Assembly: GCF_001311175.1 (NCBI RefSeq)
Contig: NZ_BBAI01000001.1
Span: 1 to 64,000 of the forward strand
Direction: 5' to 3'
From: Lacticaseibacillus pantheris DSM 15945 = JCM 12539 = NBRC 106106
GTDB taxonomy: Bacteria > Bacillota > Bacilli > Lactobacillales > Lactobacillaceae
DNA length: 64,000 bases
Shown here: positions 1-10,700 of the stretch, in pieces
How positions within the stretch are numbered: position 1 is the first letter of the stretch
Layout: each line of letters begins with the position of its first letter
Made by a program: the position numbers and the translations under genes
The notes under the pieces: generated by a model
Told to the model about the DNA's origin: nothing
What the model saw: only the letters and a program-made list of their open reading frames with translations
The model's database searches: none

Positions 1-165
1 CGTTACACCCCGGCAGTGGTTACCATTCCGACCCCACACGCCTCCGCTCACCAACCTGACCGACGCGGCCTCACGCTACATGGTGACAACTACGTTTCCG
101 GACCCGATGTTCCAACACACCACCATTTTGACGACACCTGTCAGTTCGATGAACGATTGTTAGTT
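1..165 (-). repeat. Structured repeat R1, copy E (truncated by window edge)
   Basis: Read on the minus strand this matches the 5' half of the R1 family found at 34800, 35240, 39115 and 60345: the GTGGTG-rich segment, then AGCGTGAGGCCGCGTCGGTC, then GGCGTGTGGGGTCGGAATGG, then GTAACCACTGCC. The 3' half would lie left of base 1. No credible ORF with a ribosome binding site is present; the 69-codon frame at 16 is on the opposite strand to the repeat and is not conserved in the other copies. Confidence 0.75.
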
Positions 166-240
166 GGACGAGATGCAGTTCTCAACGTCGCCCGTGGCGG
201 GAAAGCTACTACGCTCTGCCGTTAGTGTCAGGTATTGAAA

Positions 241-353
241 CGGGCAAAGCAAGGCAGACAGCGACACATAAGCAGCTCTAACCAAAAGGCCAAAACCGGG
301 CCTTTCGGTTAGAGCCACTTATGCTCTGCTTTCTAACCGCCTTGCTTTGCCCT
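241..353. repeat. Hairpin element H1, copy a
   Basis: A compact nested hairpin. The outer stem is a perfect 14-bp pairing (242-255 with 339-352). A conserved internal loop follows, then CATAAG/CTTATG (267-272 with 318-323), a 9-bp stem (275-283 with 307-315) and a 7-bp stem AAAGGCC/GGCCTTT around a 7-nt loop. A second copy at 13971-14078 keeps the loops and CATAAG stem but has different paired sequences in the outer and inner stems. It lies between repeat copy E and the gene at 472; function unknown. Confidence 0.8.
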
Positions 354-471
354 CTAAACAAAAATAGTCAAATATCGGAAAAATAACAGTTTTTTTGATG
401 CATTACCCACCAATTACATTTACACTGTGGTCGTGGTTAAGGATAACAATACCGGGATAGGGGGTGCGACT

Positions 472-756
472 ATGGATGCCGCAACATTACAAGTTAAACG
501 GATTACCGTTGATCACTACCACCGCGCGTTACGCCAACTGCGGGAATACAACATGATTAGACGAGCAATCGTGCTACTACGGGATGCCTCAGTGAGTGCC
601 GGGATCACCACCGAGTTAGCCCGTATGGCCGCAGACGTGCTCAGTGATTACAACGAATCCAGACTTTTGGTTCAATATGGGGAAATGAACACCGGATTAC
701 AACTGTCACACCGCCTCCCCGCCGTTGATCCGCCACAGAATCAACCGACCACCTAG
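472..756 (+). CDS. Hypothetical protein, 94 aa
   Basis: I do not recognise this small, mostly helical, soluble-looking protein. It starts MDAATLQVKRITVDHYHRAL and has no signal peptide, membrane segment or metal-binding motif. The ATG at 472 is chosen because GGGATAGGGGG lies about 8 bases upstream; an in-frame GTG at 427 would add 15 residues but has no ribosome binding site. A 12-bp hairpin with a T-rich tail at 849-882 is a plausible terminator. The gene stands alone between hairpin element H1 and the convergent cvpA-like gene. No function can be assigned. Confidence 0.55.
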   Translation: MDAATLQVKRITVDHYHRALRQLREYNMIRRAIVLLRDASVSAGITTELARMAADVLSDYNESRLLVQYGEMNTGLQLSHRLPAVDPPQNQPTT

Positions 757-848
757 CGTACGACGGGTGCGTGGACCCGTCTGGTGTGCACACCATCTTT
801 GCGACAGGTATTTGGTTCAATAAGGGCGCCCAGTAACCGACGCCCTGG

Positions 849-882
849 GGGACACAGTAACATTACTGTGTCCCTTTACTTT
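849..882 (+). terminator. Rho-independent terminator after the gene at 472
   Basis: GGGACACAGTAA (849-860) pairs perfectly with TTACTGTGTCCC (863-874), followed by TTTACTTT. Polarity suits the rightward gene; on the minus strand no T-run follows, so it would serve the cvpA-like gene less well. Confidence 0.65.
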
Positions 883-885
883 GTC

Positions 886-1440
886 CTAATAACTACTGCT
901 TGAACTATCCGTCGTATCCGTATTGTCCGTACCGTTAGTATCGCTATTGTTATCCTGGTTGTTGCTCGTCCCCAACCAGTTTTGAAACTTATTACTATTC
1001 AGTAGCGGCGAGTTCGTGATAATAAACTGTGCCGGCGCCGACTCCGCATACTGCGAAGTCATCCACGTATTTTGCACCAATAACAATAACGACAGCACGA
1101 TGAATATGGCAATGTAATTGAAAATGACCGCCACGATCGCACCGCCCAAGCTGTTCGCCTGCTTAATGACCGGAATCCACGTCACGTGCCGTGACATGCG
1201 AGCCAACCAGTGAATCAACAGCTTACCCAACACGATAATGAGTATAAACGTGACGATTTTGCCGACGAACCCAACATCCGCCCCGCCAAACTTGACGGCC
1301 AGCGGTTGGTACGCCGCAATGGCAATCACCCACAAAATAACGTTACCCACCATCGAAATAACCGTAATTGCCAGGCCCTGACGCCAACCGGACATAATCG
1401 CCAGCAGGAGCCAGATTACAATGATAATGCTCAAAGCCAT
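886..1440 (-). CDS. CvpA family membrane protein
   Basis: 184 aa with four hydrophobic segments (about residues 3-18, 25-45, 58-78, 100-125), a GWRQG turn after the first helix and a low-complexity hydrophilic tail rich in D, N, T and S. This architecture matches the CvpA (colicin V production protein) family of small inner-membrane proteins, whose biochemical role in Firmicutes is not established. AAAGGAG sits 8 bases before the ATG at 1440. The gene appears monocistronic; hairpin element H2 copy a lies just upstream. The acidic tail ends in a run of serines, typical of a disordered terminus. Family call fairly secure, function open. Confidence 0.75.
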   Translation of the reverse strand: MALSIIIVIWLLLAIMSGWRQGLAITVISMVGNVILWVIAIAAYQPLAVKFGGADVGFVGKIVTFILIIVLGKLLIHWLARMSRHVTWIPVIKQANSLGGAIVAVIFNYIAIFIVLSLLLLVQNTWMTSQYAESAPAQFIITNSPLLNSNKFQNWLGTSNNQDNNSDTNGTDNTDTTDSSSSSY

Positions 1441-1567
1441 ACTAATTTCTCCTTTTGTACGTCGCGCCCAGCCTGCGACTAATATTCTTTACGTTTATTA
1501 TCCTACAAAGCGCACCACCGGACATTCCGTCCGCCAAAATTTATGAATTAGTCAAAGAACAACAAGA

Positions 1568-1782
1568 GAGTGGACCACAATGCGGTAGATCCGAGCACTA
1601 ACGTAATACGACCGATATTCCCTAATTTAGGAATATCGGTCGTATTGGGTTCGGCACAGGGAGCCGCATTGTGGTCCACGTCTGTAGGCTGGCTTCTCAC
1701 CATAACGCCGCCCGGTCAGAAGCCGGCCGGCGTCGATGTTCATCGTTTTTCCGTAGCCACTGATTTTGCCGGCAGCGTACAG
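1568..1782. repeat. Hairpin element H2, copy a
   Basis: Outer arms GTGGACCACAATGCGG and CCGCATTGTGGTCCAC enclose an internal loop and a 17-bp inner hairpin (CGACCGATATTCC with GGAATATCGGTCG and flanks). A tail containing GTAGGCTGGCTTCTCACC, with a second small hairpin, follows. A second copy lies at 62665-62870 and a divergent inverted one at 55185-55305. Inner-stem differences between copies are compensatory. It sits between the 3' end of the membrane-protein/NADH oxidase pair and the 5' end of the cvpA-like gene. Confidence 0.8.
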
Positions 1783-1797
1783 TCACTACTTCAAAAT

Positions 1798-2430
1798 CTA
1801 TTTGCCGTCGTTCAACGGTACAATGGTCGTAAAGTCATCACTTGGCACCCGAATCAACGAGAAGGTGTCCCCCACCTTACCGGCACGAAGACCCAGGCCG
1901 TTCAAAAAGTTGCCTTTGTACTTGGCTTAATCGTCGCCACAAATGCCTTGTCCGTTTGCTGATCCATCGAGGTTAGCTTCTTGGCGTTCCACGGGAAGTG
2001 GGAAGTGCATGTTCAGAATACTACTGCCGTTAGAAACGGTTGCGTCATTGCTGTTAACCTCAACCTTAGCGTTCTCCACCCAATACGTGTAGTGCATCAA
2101 CGAATTCTTCCCCGCACCCGAACGAACCTCAGCGTAATACGAGTGCTTATCATCCGTCTGCAATACCAACGGTTGGTACTGGTAGGTCACCGTGGCCTCT
2201 GCCTTATTCGTAAAGTTAGTTGGCCGCAGCAGCGCATAAACCAAGCCGTACAACGCAGCGCAGAAAACAATCACCTCTACAAGGTCCAGCAGTATGGTCC
2301 GCCCGGAGCGGTGCTTGCCGTGTACCACAATCATCTTGAGGTGCCGCTGGCGAATGTTAATCACGATAAAGATGAGGTAAGCGACGAGAATAATCCACGC
2401 CGCCACACCGATCAGGTTCCATGCGTTCAT
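1798..2430 (-). CDS. Small membrane protein downstream of NADH oxidase (frameshifted)
   Basis: The N-terminal part has two hydrophobic segments (about residues 5-25 and 47-67) separated by a basic loop, then a soluble beta-rich domain. The initial frame stops at 1927, but restoring one base near 1995 and one near 1928 gives a continuous C-terminus that includes KYKGNFLNGLGLRAGK and ends at a TAG at 1798, about 210 aa in all. GAGGAAGACTC precedes the ATG at 2430. It starts 22 bp after the NADH oxidase stop, so the two are probably co-transcribed. From memory it resembles a lactobacillus-specific family of unknown function (the 'LVIS_2131' type), which I cannot verify. Confidence 0.65.
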
Positions 2431-2452
2431 GAGTCTTCCTCAGAGTGCGTGT

Positions 2453-3816
2453 CTATTGCGGTTGGTCAAGCTTATTGATTGCGGCTTGACCCAACAAATT
2501 CATGTAGTTCCACGGACGGTCAAAGTTGGGGTTGAACAACATATCCACATACCCCAAATCGTCCACGGTATTCTTATTTTGGATCATTACCGAAATGACG
2601 TTTGCGCACATCGAGATATCCAGCTTGCTGTAAAATTGCCCGCCGAGAATCTGCCGGGTTGACCGCCGAAATACCAGCGTACCCTCAATCGGCGTCGTCG
2701 TCGGCATAAATTCCGGACGATAATTATCCCTAAATTCAACAAAATCAACGTCGTCAAAATACTTACGGGCCCGGCTGTAGGTCAGGCCGCTGGTCGCCAT
2801 GTTGTGCTCCAGAATGCTTAGCGCGCTAGTGGATTGCGTACCCATGTAGTGGATGCTGCCGGGATTAATAATGTTTGCTCCCGCAATCTTGCCCTGACGT
2901 ACGGCGTTGGTAGCCAAAGGGGCGTAGGCATACTGACCCGTGGGGTTAAACCGCACCACGGTCGAGTCGCCCGCCGCGTAAATGTCCGGGTCGCTACTTT
3001 GCATCTGGTCGTTCACGATGATGGCCTGACTGCGGTCCAGGTCCACCATACCGGCAACCAACTCCGTCATGGGTTGAAACCCGACGCATAGAATCACAAT
3101 GTCGGTTTCAATCTCGCCCTTATCGGTACGGATAAACACCCGGCCATCGCCATCCCCGTCAAATTCCAGCACGTGTTCGCCATCATGTAGGTCAACCCCG
3201 TGGTTCCGCAGGTCATCCCCGATTCGACTCGCCAACCCGCGGTCAACGTAATGACTCAGCAGTCCGTGGCGGCCATTAATCAGCAGCACGTCATGGCGGC
3301 CCTGTTGGGCAAAGGAGCTGGCAATCTCGACGCCGATGTACCCGCCGCCAACAACCGCAATCCGCTTAGCCTGGTCAGAGGCAGCTTTGATTGCCTGGGC
3401 ATCCTTGAAGTTTTTGCACAAAAAGACGTTCTCGACGTTCACGCCGCGGATAGGTGAAGCCACTGGGTACGAACCAGTGGTGACAATCAGCTTGTCGTAG
3501 GTATCGCTGAACTTCTCGCCAGTTTCGAGGTCCTGAACCTCCACTACTTTGCGCTTGGCATCAACTAGCGTGACGTCATGCCGTAAATGTACGCCCACGT
3601 GCAGTCCCATCGCCTCAACCTCAGGCCCGGTAGCATAAAAAAAACGTCGTGTAGGTCGCGGACAACCCCACCTAGGTAGAGGTAAATACCGCACGACAAA
3701 AAGGAGATATCCGCGTTGCGCTCATATACCGCCACCTCCGTCTCGGGATCGCGGTTGAGTATTTCCTGGACCGCGGCCGTACCTGCATGGGTACAACCAA
3801 TCACAACTACTTTCAT
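2453..3816 (-). CDS. nox: FAD-dependent NADH oxidase / NADH peroxidase family
   Basis: About 453 aa. It has an N-terminal FAD-binding start MKVVVIGCTHAGTAA, the redox-active cysteine in SFLSCGI, the NAD-binding glycine motif VVGGGYIGVEIASS, and the second FAD motif AAGDSTVV. In this family the cysteine cycles through a sulfenic acid and reduces O2 to water (Nox) or H2O2 (Npr); the sequence alone does not separate them. In a phosphoketolase organism water-forming Nox would regenerate NAD+. The ATG at 3816 has GGAG 9 bases upstream. The reading frame breaks at an A/T run of 8 (3636-3643), where the continuous protein reads ...DVF(F)YATGPEV..., most likely a sequencing indel. Confidence 0.88.
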
Positions 3817-4052
3817 AAATTGGTGCTCCATTCGTTCATTGGGAACCACGTTCAACAGCGGTCACTTAACCAGCGGCGGCCACTTTTCTTGTTATCAGTA
3901 TCGCACAGGAACGACAAATATCAAAGGTCAACTACCCGCAATAATTCTAAACAATGGCCCCGTTCGGTGCTAATCAACCCCCGGGATACGCAAAGGAGCC
4001 GTAACCAATGTCACAGCCCCAATGTGCATAGCCAACGTTAATTGAGCATAGT

Positions 4053-6413
4053 CTATTTCACTGGCGTCCACTGCCATTCGCGTACTTCGGGAATATCGTC
4101 CCCTTCGCGGCGAATGTAGTCATTGTGGTACTTCAGCGTGGCGTCCATCCGGTCGATGAAGGCTTTGCCCTCGTCGCCGTACCCGCCAACGGCCTCAATC
4201 ACATCCTTGGCCAGGTGGTAACGGTCAAGTTCGTTCAGTACCCGCATGTCGAACGGCGTAGTAATATCACCGTCTTCACGGTAGCCGTGGATACGCAGGT
4301 TCTGGTTGTGCCGGCCGAACCACATGTCGCGAATGAGTCCTTCATAGCCATGGAAGGCAAAGATGACGGGCTTATCCACCGTGAACAGGTCGTCAAACGC
4401 AGCGTCGGTCAAGCCACGAGGATCTTGCTCCGGCCGCCGGAGCTTAAGCAGGTCGATGACGTTAATGAACCGGATCCGCATGTTCGGGAACGTAACCCGT
4501 AGCAGGTCAATGGCAGCCAAACTTTCCATGTTCGGTTCAGTCCCAGCAGCAGCAATCACTACCTCTGGTGCGCCATCATCGTCGGTGCTGGCCCAATCAA
4601 TCCGGCCCATCCCGGCATCAGCGAGGCGTTGGGCCTCTTCGATACTGTAGAACTGTGGCCGTGGCTGCTTAGAGGTCACCAGCAAGTTAACCGTTTCGGA
4701 ACTACTAAACAGCTTTGGTGACAAAGCAAGCAGTGAGTTCGCGTCCGCTGGCAAGTATTCCCGGATAAATTCAGGCTTCTTTTCTGCCAGGTGCGTCAGA
4801 ATCCCTGGATCCTGGTGCGTGTACCCGTTGTGATCCTGCTGGAAGCTGGTCGAAGTTGCAACCACGTTCAATGATGGGTAGTGACGCCGCCATGGCTGCT
4901 CACTGGCCTCACGAACCCACTTGAAGTACTGCGTCAGCATGGAGTCCACGACCCGCAGAAAGGCTTCATAACTAGTAAAGAGGCCGTGACGTCCGGTCAG
5001 CGTGTAGCCTTCCAGGAAGCCTTCGCTCTGGTGCTCAGAAAGTTGCGAGTCAATAATCCGGCCAGAGGTCGCCAGCTTTTCGTCCGTGTGTTCGTCAATT
5101 GGTTCAAGCCACTGCCGCGCGGTCTCTTCAAACAAGCCGTACAACCGGTTGCTCATCGTTTCGTCCGGACCAAAGACGCGGAAGTTCGTCGGGTTCAGCT
5201 TAATCAAATCGCGCAGGTAGTCAGACCAAACAATCATGTCTTGCTTGGTTAAACGGCCAGGCTTCGAGTTGTCCAAAGCGTACTTCTTAAAGTCGGGCAA
5301 CTTCAACGGCTGTGGCGACAGGCCCCCGTTAGTAATCGGGTTGGCCGCCATCAAGTGGTCGTGGTCCGGCAACAACGCTTGCAGTTCCGGTACCAAATGC
5401 CCTGCAGCATCAAACTGTTCTTCAGGATGGTACGATTTTAGCCATGAGGTCAGCGCGTCAACGTGAGTCATGTCCTCAGAGGTGACGGGAATCGGGATTT
5501 GGTGTGCGCGGAATGAGCCTCAATGGGGTCATCATCACTCCTTCGGGCCCGTCCAGCCCTTTGGCGAACGGAAGACGACCACTGGCCAGTGTGGCTGACC
5601 AGCATTGCCGGTCTCGCGAGCATTCTGCTGGATGGCACGAATACTCTCCACCGCCTCGTCCAGGGCCCGTGCCATTTCTGGATTGAGCTTTTCTGGGTCG
5701 TCACCCTCAACAAAGATGGGTGCCCAGCCTGCGCCTTCCAGGTACTTCCGTACGTCTTCATCGGACTTACGCGACAAGATGGTCGGGTTACTAATCTTAA
5801 ACCCGTTCATGTGAATAATTGGCAGTACCGCACCATCATTAATCGGGTTAATGAACGTGTTGCTAAACCAGCTAGCAGCGAGCGGGCCAGTTTCACTTTC
5901 GCCATCGCCAATAACAACGGCCGCAATCTCGTCCGGGTTATCCAGGATAGCACCAACGCCGTGACTGAGGGAGTAGCCTAATTCGCCACCTTCATGCATT
6001 GATCCCGGTGTCTGCGCACTGGCATGACTCGCCACCCCACCAGGAAAACTAAACTGCTTGAACAGTTTCTGCATCCCCTGCTGGTCCTGGGTTACCTCAG
6101 GATAGTCCTCAGTGTAAGTGCCGTCCAAGTATGAATTGGAGACCATGACCTGGCCACCATGACCTGGGCCTTCAATGTAGAACATGTTTAGATTGTATTT
6201 GTTAATGACACGATTTAAGTGGGTGTAGATAAAGTTCTGCCCCGCAATCGTGCCCCAGTGGCCGATTGGGTGAACCTTAACGTCCGTAGCCACGATGGTC
6301 CGTTTGAGCAATGGGTTGTCCTTCAGGTACAACTGGCCGACAGACAAGTAGTTGGCAGCCTGCCAGTACCGAGTCATCTTTGCAAAGTACTCGGGTGTAG
6401 AATATTCCGTCAT
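4053..6413 (-). CDS. xpk: Xylulose-5-phosphate/fructose-6-phosphate phosphoketolase
   Basis: About 786 aa, the usual length. It cleaves xylulose-5-P (and possibly fructose-6-P) with phosphate to acetyl-phosphate and glyceraldehyde-3-P, using thiamine diphosphate. Visible family hallmarks are the [14 protein letters not shown] segment, [25 protein letters not shown], and the ThDP motif [14 protein letters not shown]. The ATG at 6413 follows GGAGG by 8 bases. The frame is broken around 5495-5535, where G residues appear to be missing; correcting them joins GPKEWDDDPIEG to [14 protein letters not shown] without loss. This is a central enzyme of heterofermentation, so the break is taken as a sequence error. 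Confidence 0.93.
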
Positions 6414-6631
6414 TACAGCAACCTCCATTTTTTTTGGGTCAAAGGTGCACGGCATTACGCCGCACGAACAATAGACCGGCCGTGATTGGTAACCGCTCAC
6501 AGCACCTTACTTTAGTATAGCGCAGAACGACCATTTGTTCGACCATCCTGTACACCATTTTACCGCGTACACCACGGGGTGCACACCATGTTAAAATAAT
6601 AGTAACAATTGTCACAGAGGGAGGAAAAGCC

Positions 6632-6868
6632 ATGTCTAAAACCGCCACAGCACTAGCCTTCATCGCGGGCGCCGCCACCGTCATGCTCATTCAGCGGGTG
6701 CACGCCAAGATCACGTTTGTCGAAGCCCCCGCGGACTTGCCCCAGGAACCGCGACCATTGCCGGCCGCCGAACCACAACGCACCCCGCGCCCGGCACAGC
6801 GGCACCGTACCCGCGTCATTGCGGGTAACGTTGCCAGCCAGCCACATCCGCACACCAACTTACGGTAG
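6632..6868 (+). CDS. Small membrane-anchored hypothetical protein
   Basis: 78 aa: a short hydrophobic N-terminal segment (ATALAFIAGAATVMLI) followed by a proline-, arginine- and histidine-rich tail. GGGAGGAAAAGCC gives a strong ribosome binding site directly before the ATG. It probably inserts as a single-pass membrane peptide with the tail on one side; there is no lipobox or cell-wall sorting signal. It is convergent with the gene at 6879 and the two share one hairpin terminator. I do not recognise the family. Confidence 0.6.
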   Translation: MSKTATALAFIAGAATVMLIQRVHAKITFVEAPADLPQEPRPLPAAEPQRTPRPAQRHRTRVIAGNVASQPHPHTNLR

Positions 6869-6891
6869 CCGCTTGCGGCTACCTTTTTTTT
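6864..6891. terminator. Shared bidirectional terminator
   Basis: GGTAGCCGC pairs with GCGGCTACC around a two-base loop, followed by eight T. It ends the rightward gene at 6632 and contains the likely TAG stop of the leftward gene at 6879. Confidence 0.8.
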
Positions 6892-7170
6892 GCGGCGAGA
6901 TTCAAAGATGCGGCCAAACTCGCTAAGCAAGTCGTAGTCACGGTGCAAGTTATGCGAGTCGTGGATCATCTGTTCCACATCCACTTTGCCGGCAGCGTCT
7001 GGCTTGCTGTCTGCCGCCAGCAGGATCTTGGGAATCGCGGTCAGTAACGCTTCCCGTTCGGCTTTGGTTAAATTGGCCAGTAGACGCTTGGTTGCGCCAT
7101 CCTGAACCGCCTGGAACACACTCTCGGCGGACAGTAATTCTTGCAGCTGCTGTGGTAACCGGTCTGACAT
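6879..7170 (-). CDS. Hypothetical protein, about 96 aa
   Basis: A small soluble, helical, charged protein starting MSDRLPQQLQELLSAES. GGGGG lies 8-12 bases before the ATG. As given, the frame runs through an A/T run of 8 at 6884-6891 into the terminator hairpin and the neighbouring gene. With seven A's it would end ...SRRKKR at a TAG (6879-6881) at the edge of the hairpin, a natural end. The stop is therefore inferred and the run is taken as over-called. No family recognised. Confidence 0.55.
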
Positions 7171-7394
7171 GTTGCGTACCCCCGTATTGGTAATACACCT
7201 ATTCTACTATAGTAAGCGGTTGCGTGCGTAGAATTAGTTCGGTTATCCGTGACACTCGTACCGTAGTCAAGACACCCAAATCCCATGTAAACTACCTTCA
7301 TAGGCTATACGCAATTTGTAATGTTTGGGTCGACCATGCATTTGCAGGTCAGGCACACGTATTAACGTTCTGGGCTCAATTAATCGTCATGTGT

Positions 7395-7421
7395 TTTAAA
7401 TAACGATGCGCGTTATTTAAA
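7395..7421. promoter_or_regulatory. Perfect 11-bp inverted repeat upstream of the first yhgE gene
   Basis: TTTAAATAACG and CGTTATTTAAA are separated by ATGCG, shortly upstream of the start codon at 7463. The left half (TTAAATAACG followed by ATG) is repeated exactly at 10691-10703, immediately before and into the start of the second yhgE gene. It could be an operator for a TetR-type regulator, as YhgE-type genes are often neighbours of such regulators, but none is adjacent here. Confidence 0.45.
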
Positions 7422-7462
7422 TGTGTCACCCCAACAACAACCATGAAGGAGAGTACCCCACT

Positions 7463-10381
7463 TTGCTTAAATCCGAGCTGCAGCACATCATACGCAATCG
7501 CGGCGTCATCTGGCTGATGGTCGCCACCATTTTGATTCCAATCACCTACTCGTTTTTCTTCCTCACCTCTGCTTGGGACCCGTACGGTAACACGGGCAAG
7601 GTGCCCATCGCGGTCGTCAACCTCGATGAACCGACCAAGCTACAGGGGCAAACCGTCAACGTTGGTGAACAAACCGTCGCCAAGTTACGGAAGGACCACC
7701 AGCTAGGCTGGCACATCACCTCCGCCCAGGAAGCGGCCCGCGGGCTGAAAAACAATAAGTACTACGCCGTAATCACCTTCCCGCGCAACTTTTCGCGCGA
7801 CGCGGCGACGGTGCTGGATAAGCAGCCGCAACAAATGCACTTTACCTATAAGACCAACGGCTCACTCAACTATATTAGTGAAGTAATGAGTCAGGTTGGT
7901 AGTGACAAACTGAACAGCCAAATTCAGGCCAAGGTCACCCAAACCTACGCCCAGTCGTTTATCGACCAAATGCACGGTATTGGCAAGCAACTGGGCAAAG
8001 CCGCTGACGGTTCAACCCAGATTAGCGATGGCTGGGGCAAATGAAGGCCAAAACCGCGGCGATGCCGAGCGGGGTTCAGCAACTAACCGCTGGCTCCGGC
8101 CAGCTCGCCAGCGGCATCAACCAATACACGGATGGCGTTGGTCGGGTAGCGGACGGGCTCGGGCAACTGCACGCCAAAACACCCGAGTTGGCTGCTGGAG
8201 TCGGCCAACTCGATGACGGGATCAACCAGTATACTAACGGCACGGATCAGGTGGCCGATGGTATCAGTCTACTCTACGGCAACACCCCGGCCCTGCAAAG
8301 TGGCATTGGTCAACTGGCCGACGGGGTTAACCAGTACACCGGCGGCACGGACCAGGTGGCCGACGGTATCCAACAGATTAACGCCAACGCCCCGCAACTT
8401 ACCGGCGGCGTCCAGCAACTGACTGACGGCATCAACCAAATGTATACCAGTGTCGTGCCGGAATCGAGTGACAACTCTACTTTGAGTTCGGGTACTAAGG
8501 CCCTACTCACCGGTATTAACGACCTGGACCACTACACCATTCAGGCCAAATTGGGGGATGACCAGGTCAACCTGCCCGACGGCGTCGCCACGTTACACAA
8601 CAAGATGACCAAGTTACTACAGGCCATCTCTGACCAAAACACGTTGATTAGTTCCGCGTTCCAGACCTTTGATATCGGGCTACCCGTTGCGACTATCCTG
8701 ACACCAAAAGGCATCACCACCAGCGATCTCGGTCTCCCGGCCGGCACCGACAAAGTCTACCCGCTAATTCACTTTGAGAAGCTGCAAAAAACTGCCACCA
8801 CCACGCTGATAACGACCTAGCTAGCCTCAAGGCGGCGGTAGCTAAGTCCGGTGACGCCGACGCCCAGGCGGCTTTGAGTAAGTTTGAAGCCAGCTACACC
8901 GGTGCCAAAGACGCTAAGGATACGGCCTACAACACCACTAAGGCTACCTCAGCTTTGCCAAAAACAGCATCCAGCGGACGGACACCGACGCTGTAGCGAC
9001 CCCAAGGGGCTGAAGGTCGCCATCCAGAAATTTGCTGATAACCTGGAAACCATGGACAACGAGTTAAACCACGCTGACGTCAGCGGCCACCCAACGTACG
9101 CGAGTGCCGTGTCCCAGTTGAAGGACGGCCTGAACAAGTTGAACAACGCCGTCAACGTGGGCGTTGCTGCTGATGGCAGTACGACGACCAGCCTGACTGC
9201 CGGCGTCACCCAGCTCCGCGACGGTTTGGTTAAGCTGAACAATGCTGTGAACGTGGGTGTTGACGAGCAGGGTCACCAGACCACCAGTCTCGCCAGTGCC
9301 GTCACCCAGTTGTACGACGGCACGCAACAGCTCCACGCTAACTCCGCCAAGCTCCGCGACGGTGCCGGGCAGTTGAACGCCGCTGCGCCAACATTGGCCT
9401 CCGGGGTCAAGCAACTGTACGACGCACCCAGCAGCTTAAAGCTAACTCCGGCAAATTGCGCGATGGTGCCGACCAACTGAACGCAGCCGTACCAACATTA
9501 CGGTCAGGCGTACAACAGCTTTACGACGGTAGCCAACTGCTGAACAGCAACTCTCCCGCTTTGAAGAGTGGTGCTAGTCAGCTGGCTGGTGGGCTGAGCA
9601 CACTGAACGCCAGCCTACCAACGTTGATGGACGGTATTAACCGCCTTAATGATGGTTCAGGTCAGCTCACCACCGGCTGAAGGATGGTGCCCTGCAAATT
9701 AGTCAGGCCCACCTCACGCCGCTAACCGCCAAAATGTTTGCTAACCCTGCAACCGACAAGCAGATACGGTTTACGAAGGTCGCGAATTACGGCGCCGCTT
9801 TGGCACCATACGTATTGGCCCTCGCACTATTCATCGCGATTATCATCTTCAACTTTGGCTACCCGATGCGGCGGCGGAATCATCGTAACGAAACCGTGAT
9901 GCAGTTCCTCTTCTCCAAATTAGCGGTCGGTACGGTAGTCGCAGTTGCCATGGCGATCATCGAGGCTACGCTGATTATGCTGCTCGGCCTGCCCGTGGCT
10001 CACGTCGGCGCATTCTACGGCATCACCATTCTGTTCGCCCTCGCCGCACAGTACATGACCATGCTACTCAACCTGGCGTTTAACCGGGTCGGTATCTTCA
10101 TCGCCCTAGGACTGTTGACCCTGAGCGGATCTGGCGGCCTCTTCCCCGCCGAGACCATCAACCCACTATTCGAGTCCATTCAACAATTCCTGCCCATGAC
10201 GCACGCCATTAACGGTTACCGCAACGCGATTACTGACGGTATTAGTAGCACCACGGTCACCACCAGTACCGTCATTCTAATTGTGGTCGCTATCCTGAGC
10301 ATCGCCCTCATGATCCCGGCAATTGGCTACATCATCGGCAAAGACGAAGAATCTGACACGAACGATAGCAACGCCGAATAA
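7463..10381 (+). CDS. YhgE/Pip family membrane protein, copy 1 (frameshifted)
   Basis: The encoded protein has an N-terminal membrane segment (VIWLMVATILIPITYSFFFL), a globular region, a long stretch of repeats of the form GxxQLxxGxxxL, and a C-terminal set of about five membrane helices starting near 9780 (APYVLALALFIAIIIFNFGY). This is the YhgE/Pip (phage infection protein) architecture; Lactococcus Pip is a phage receptor and relatives are linked to secretion. The TTG at 7463 is preferred because AAGGAG lies 11 bases upstream; the ATG at 7421 has none. The frame breaks at least five times (about 8040, 8800, 8990, 9437, 9675), mostly single missing G or C. It may be sequence error or a decayed paralogue, but conserved coding sequence resumes after each break. 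Confidence 0.75.
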
Positions 10382-10402
10382 TATCTAGGTCAATTGACCC
10401 CC

Positions 10403-10441
10403 AACGCCCCCGAACGCCTCAGCGCGTTTGAGGGCGTTTTT
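10403..10441 (+). terminator. Terminator after yhgE copy 1
   Basis: AACGCCC...GGGCGTT closes a second stem CGAACGC/GCGTTTG around CTCAGC, followed by a T-run. Confidence 0.75.
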
Positions 10442-10690
10442 ACGTGGTACAAACAATTTTATTGATGTATAGGTTACAAACGTATCATTCAAAAGTTATA
10501 AAGATTTCTGTAAACTGGCTCCCATGAACTGCGCGGTATTCGCCATTTTTTTTGTTGCTTTTTAATTACCACGTGAGTTCTAAACAATTGATATCACGGT
10601 GTTATTTGTCCATCCATACCACACTTTACCGTACTAATTTGTTATCAGTTACACGTGTATCAGATTACCGGAGATATCGAAGAAGGAGCG
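10442..10690. other. Intergenic region between the two yhgE genes
   Basis: About 250 bases with no ORF, relatively A/T rich. It presumably holds the promoter of the second yhgE gene, but I see no confident -35/-10 pair. AAGGAG at its right end is the ribosome binding site. Confidence 0.5.
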
Positions 10691-10700
10691 TTAAATAACG

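Noticed and set aside
16-225. 69-codon ORF at the left edge
   Set aside because: Lies antisense in a truncated R1 copy, no ribosome binding site, not conserved in other copies.
240-360. CRISPR array or tRNA for the repeated hairpins
   Set aside because: No regularly spaced direct repeats and no cloverleaf or CCA/TPsiC-like sequences; the copies are single nested hairpins far apart.
1570-1962. 130-codon ORF covering hairpin element H2 and the 3' end of the membrane-protein gene
   Set aside because: Its first third is palindromic repeat and the rest is antisense to the corrected coding sequence 1798-2430.
3565-3855. Idea that nox, xpk, rarA, thrC, ddl and purA are real pseudogenes
   Set aside because: Breaks are single-base changes mostly in homopolymers, coding conservation resumes at once, and several of the genes are normally essential.
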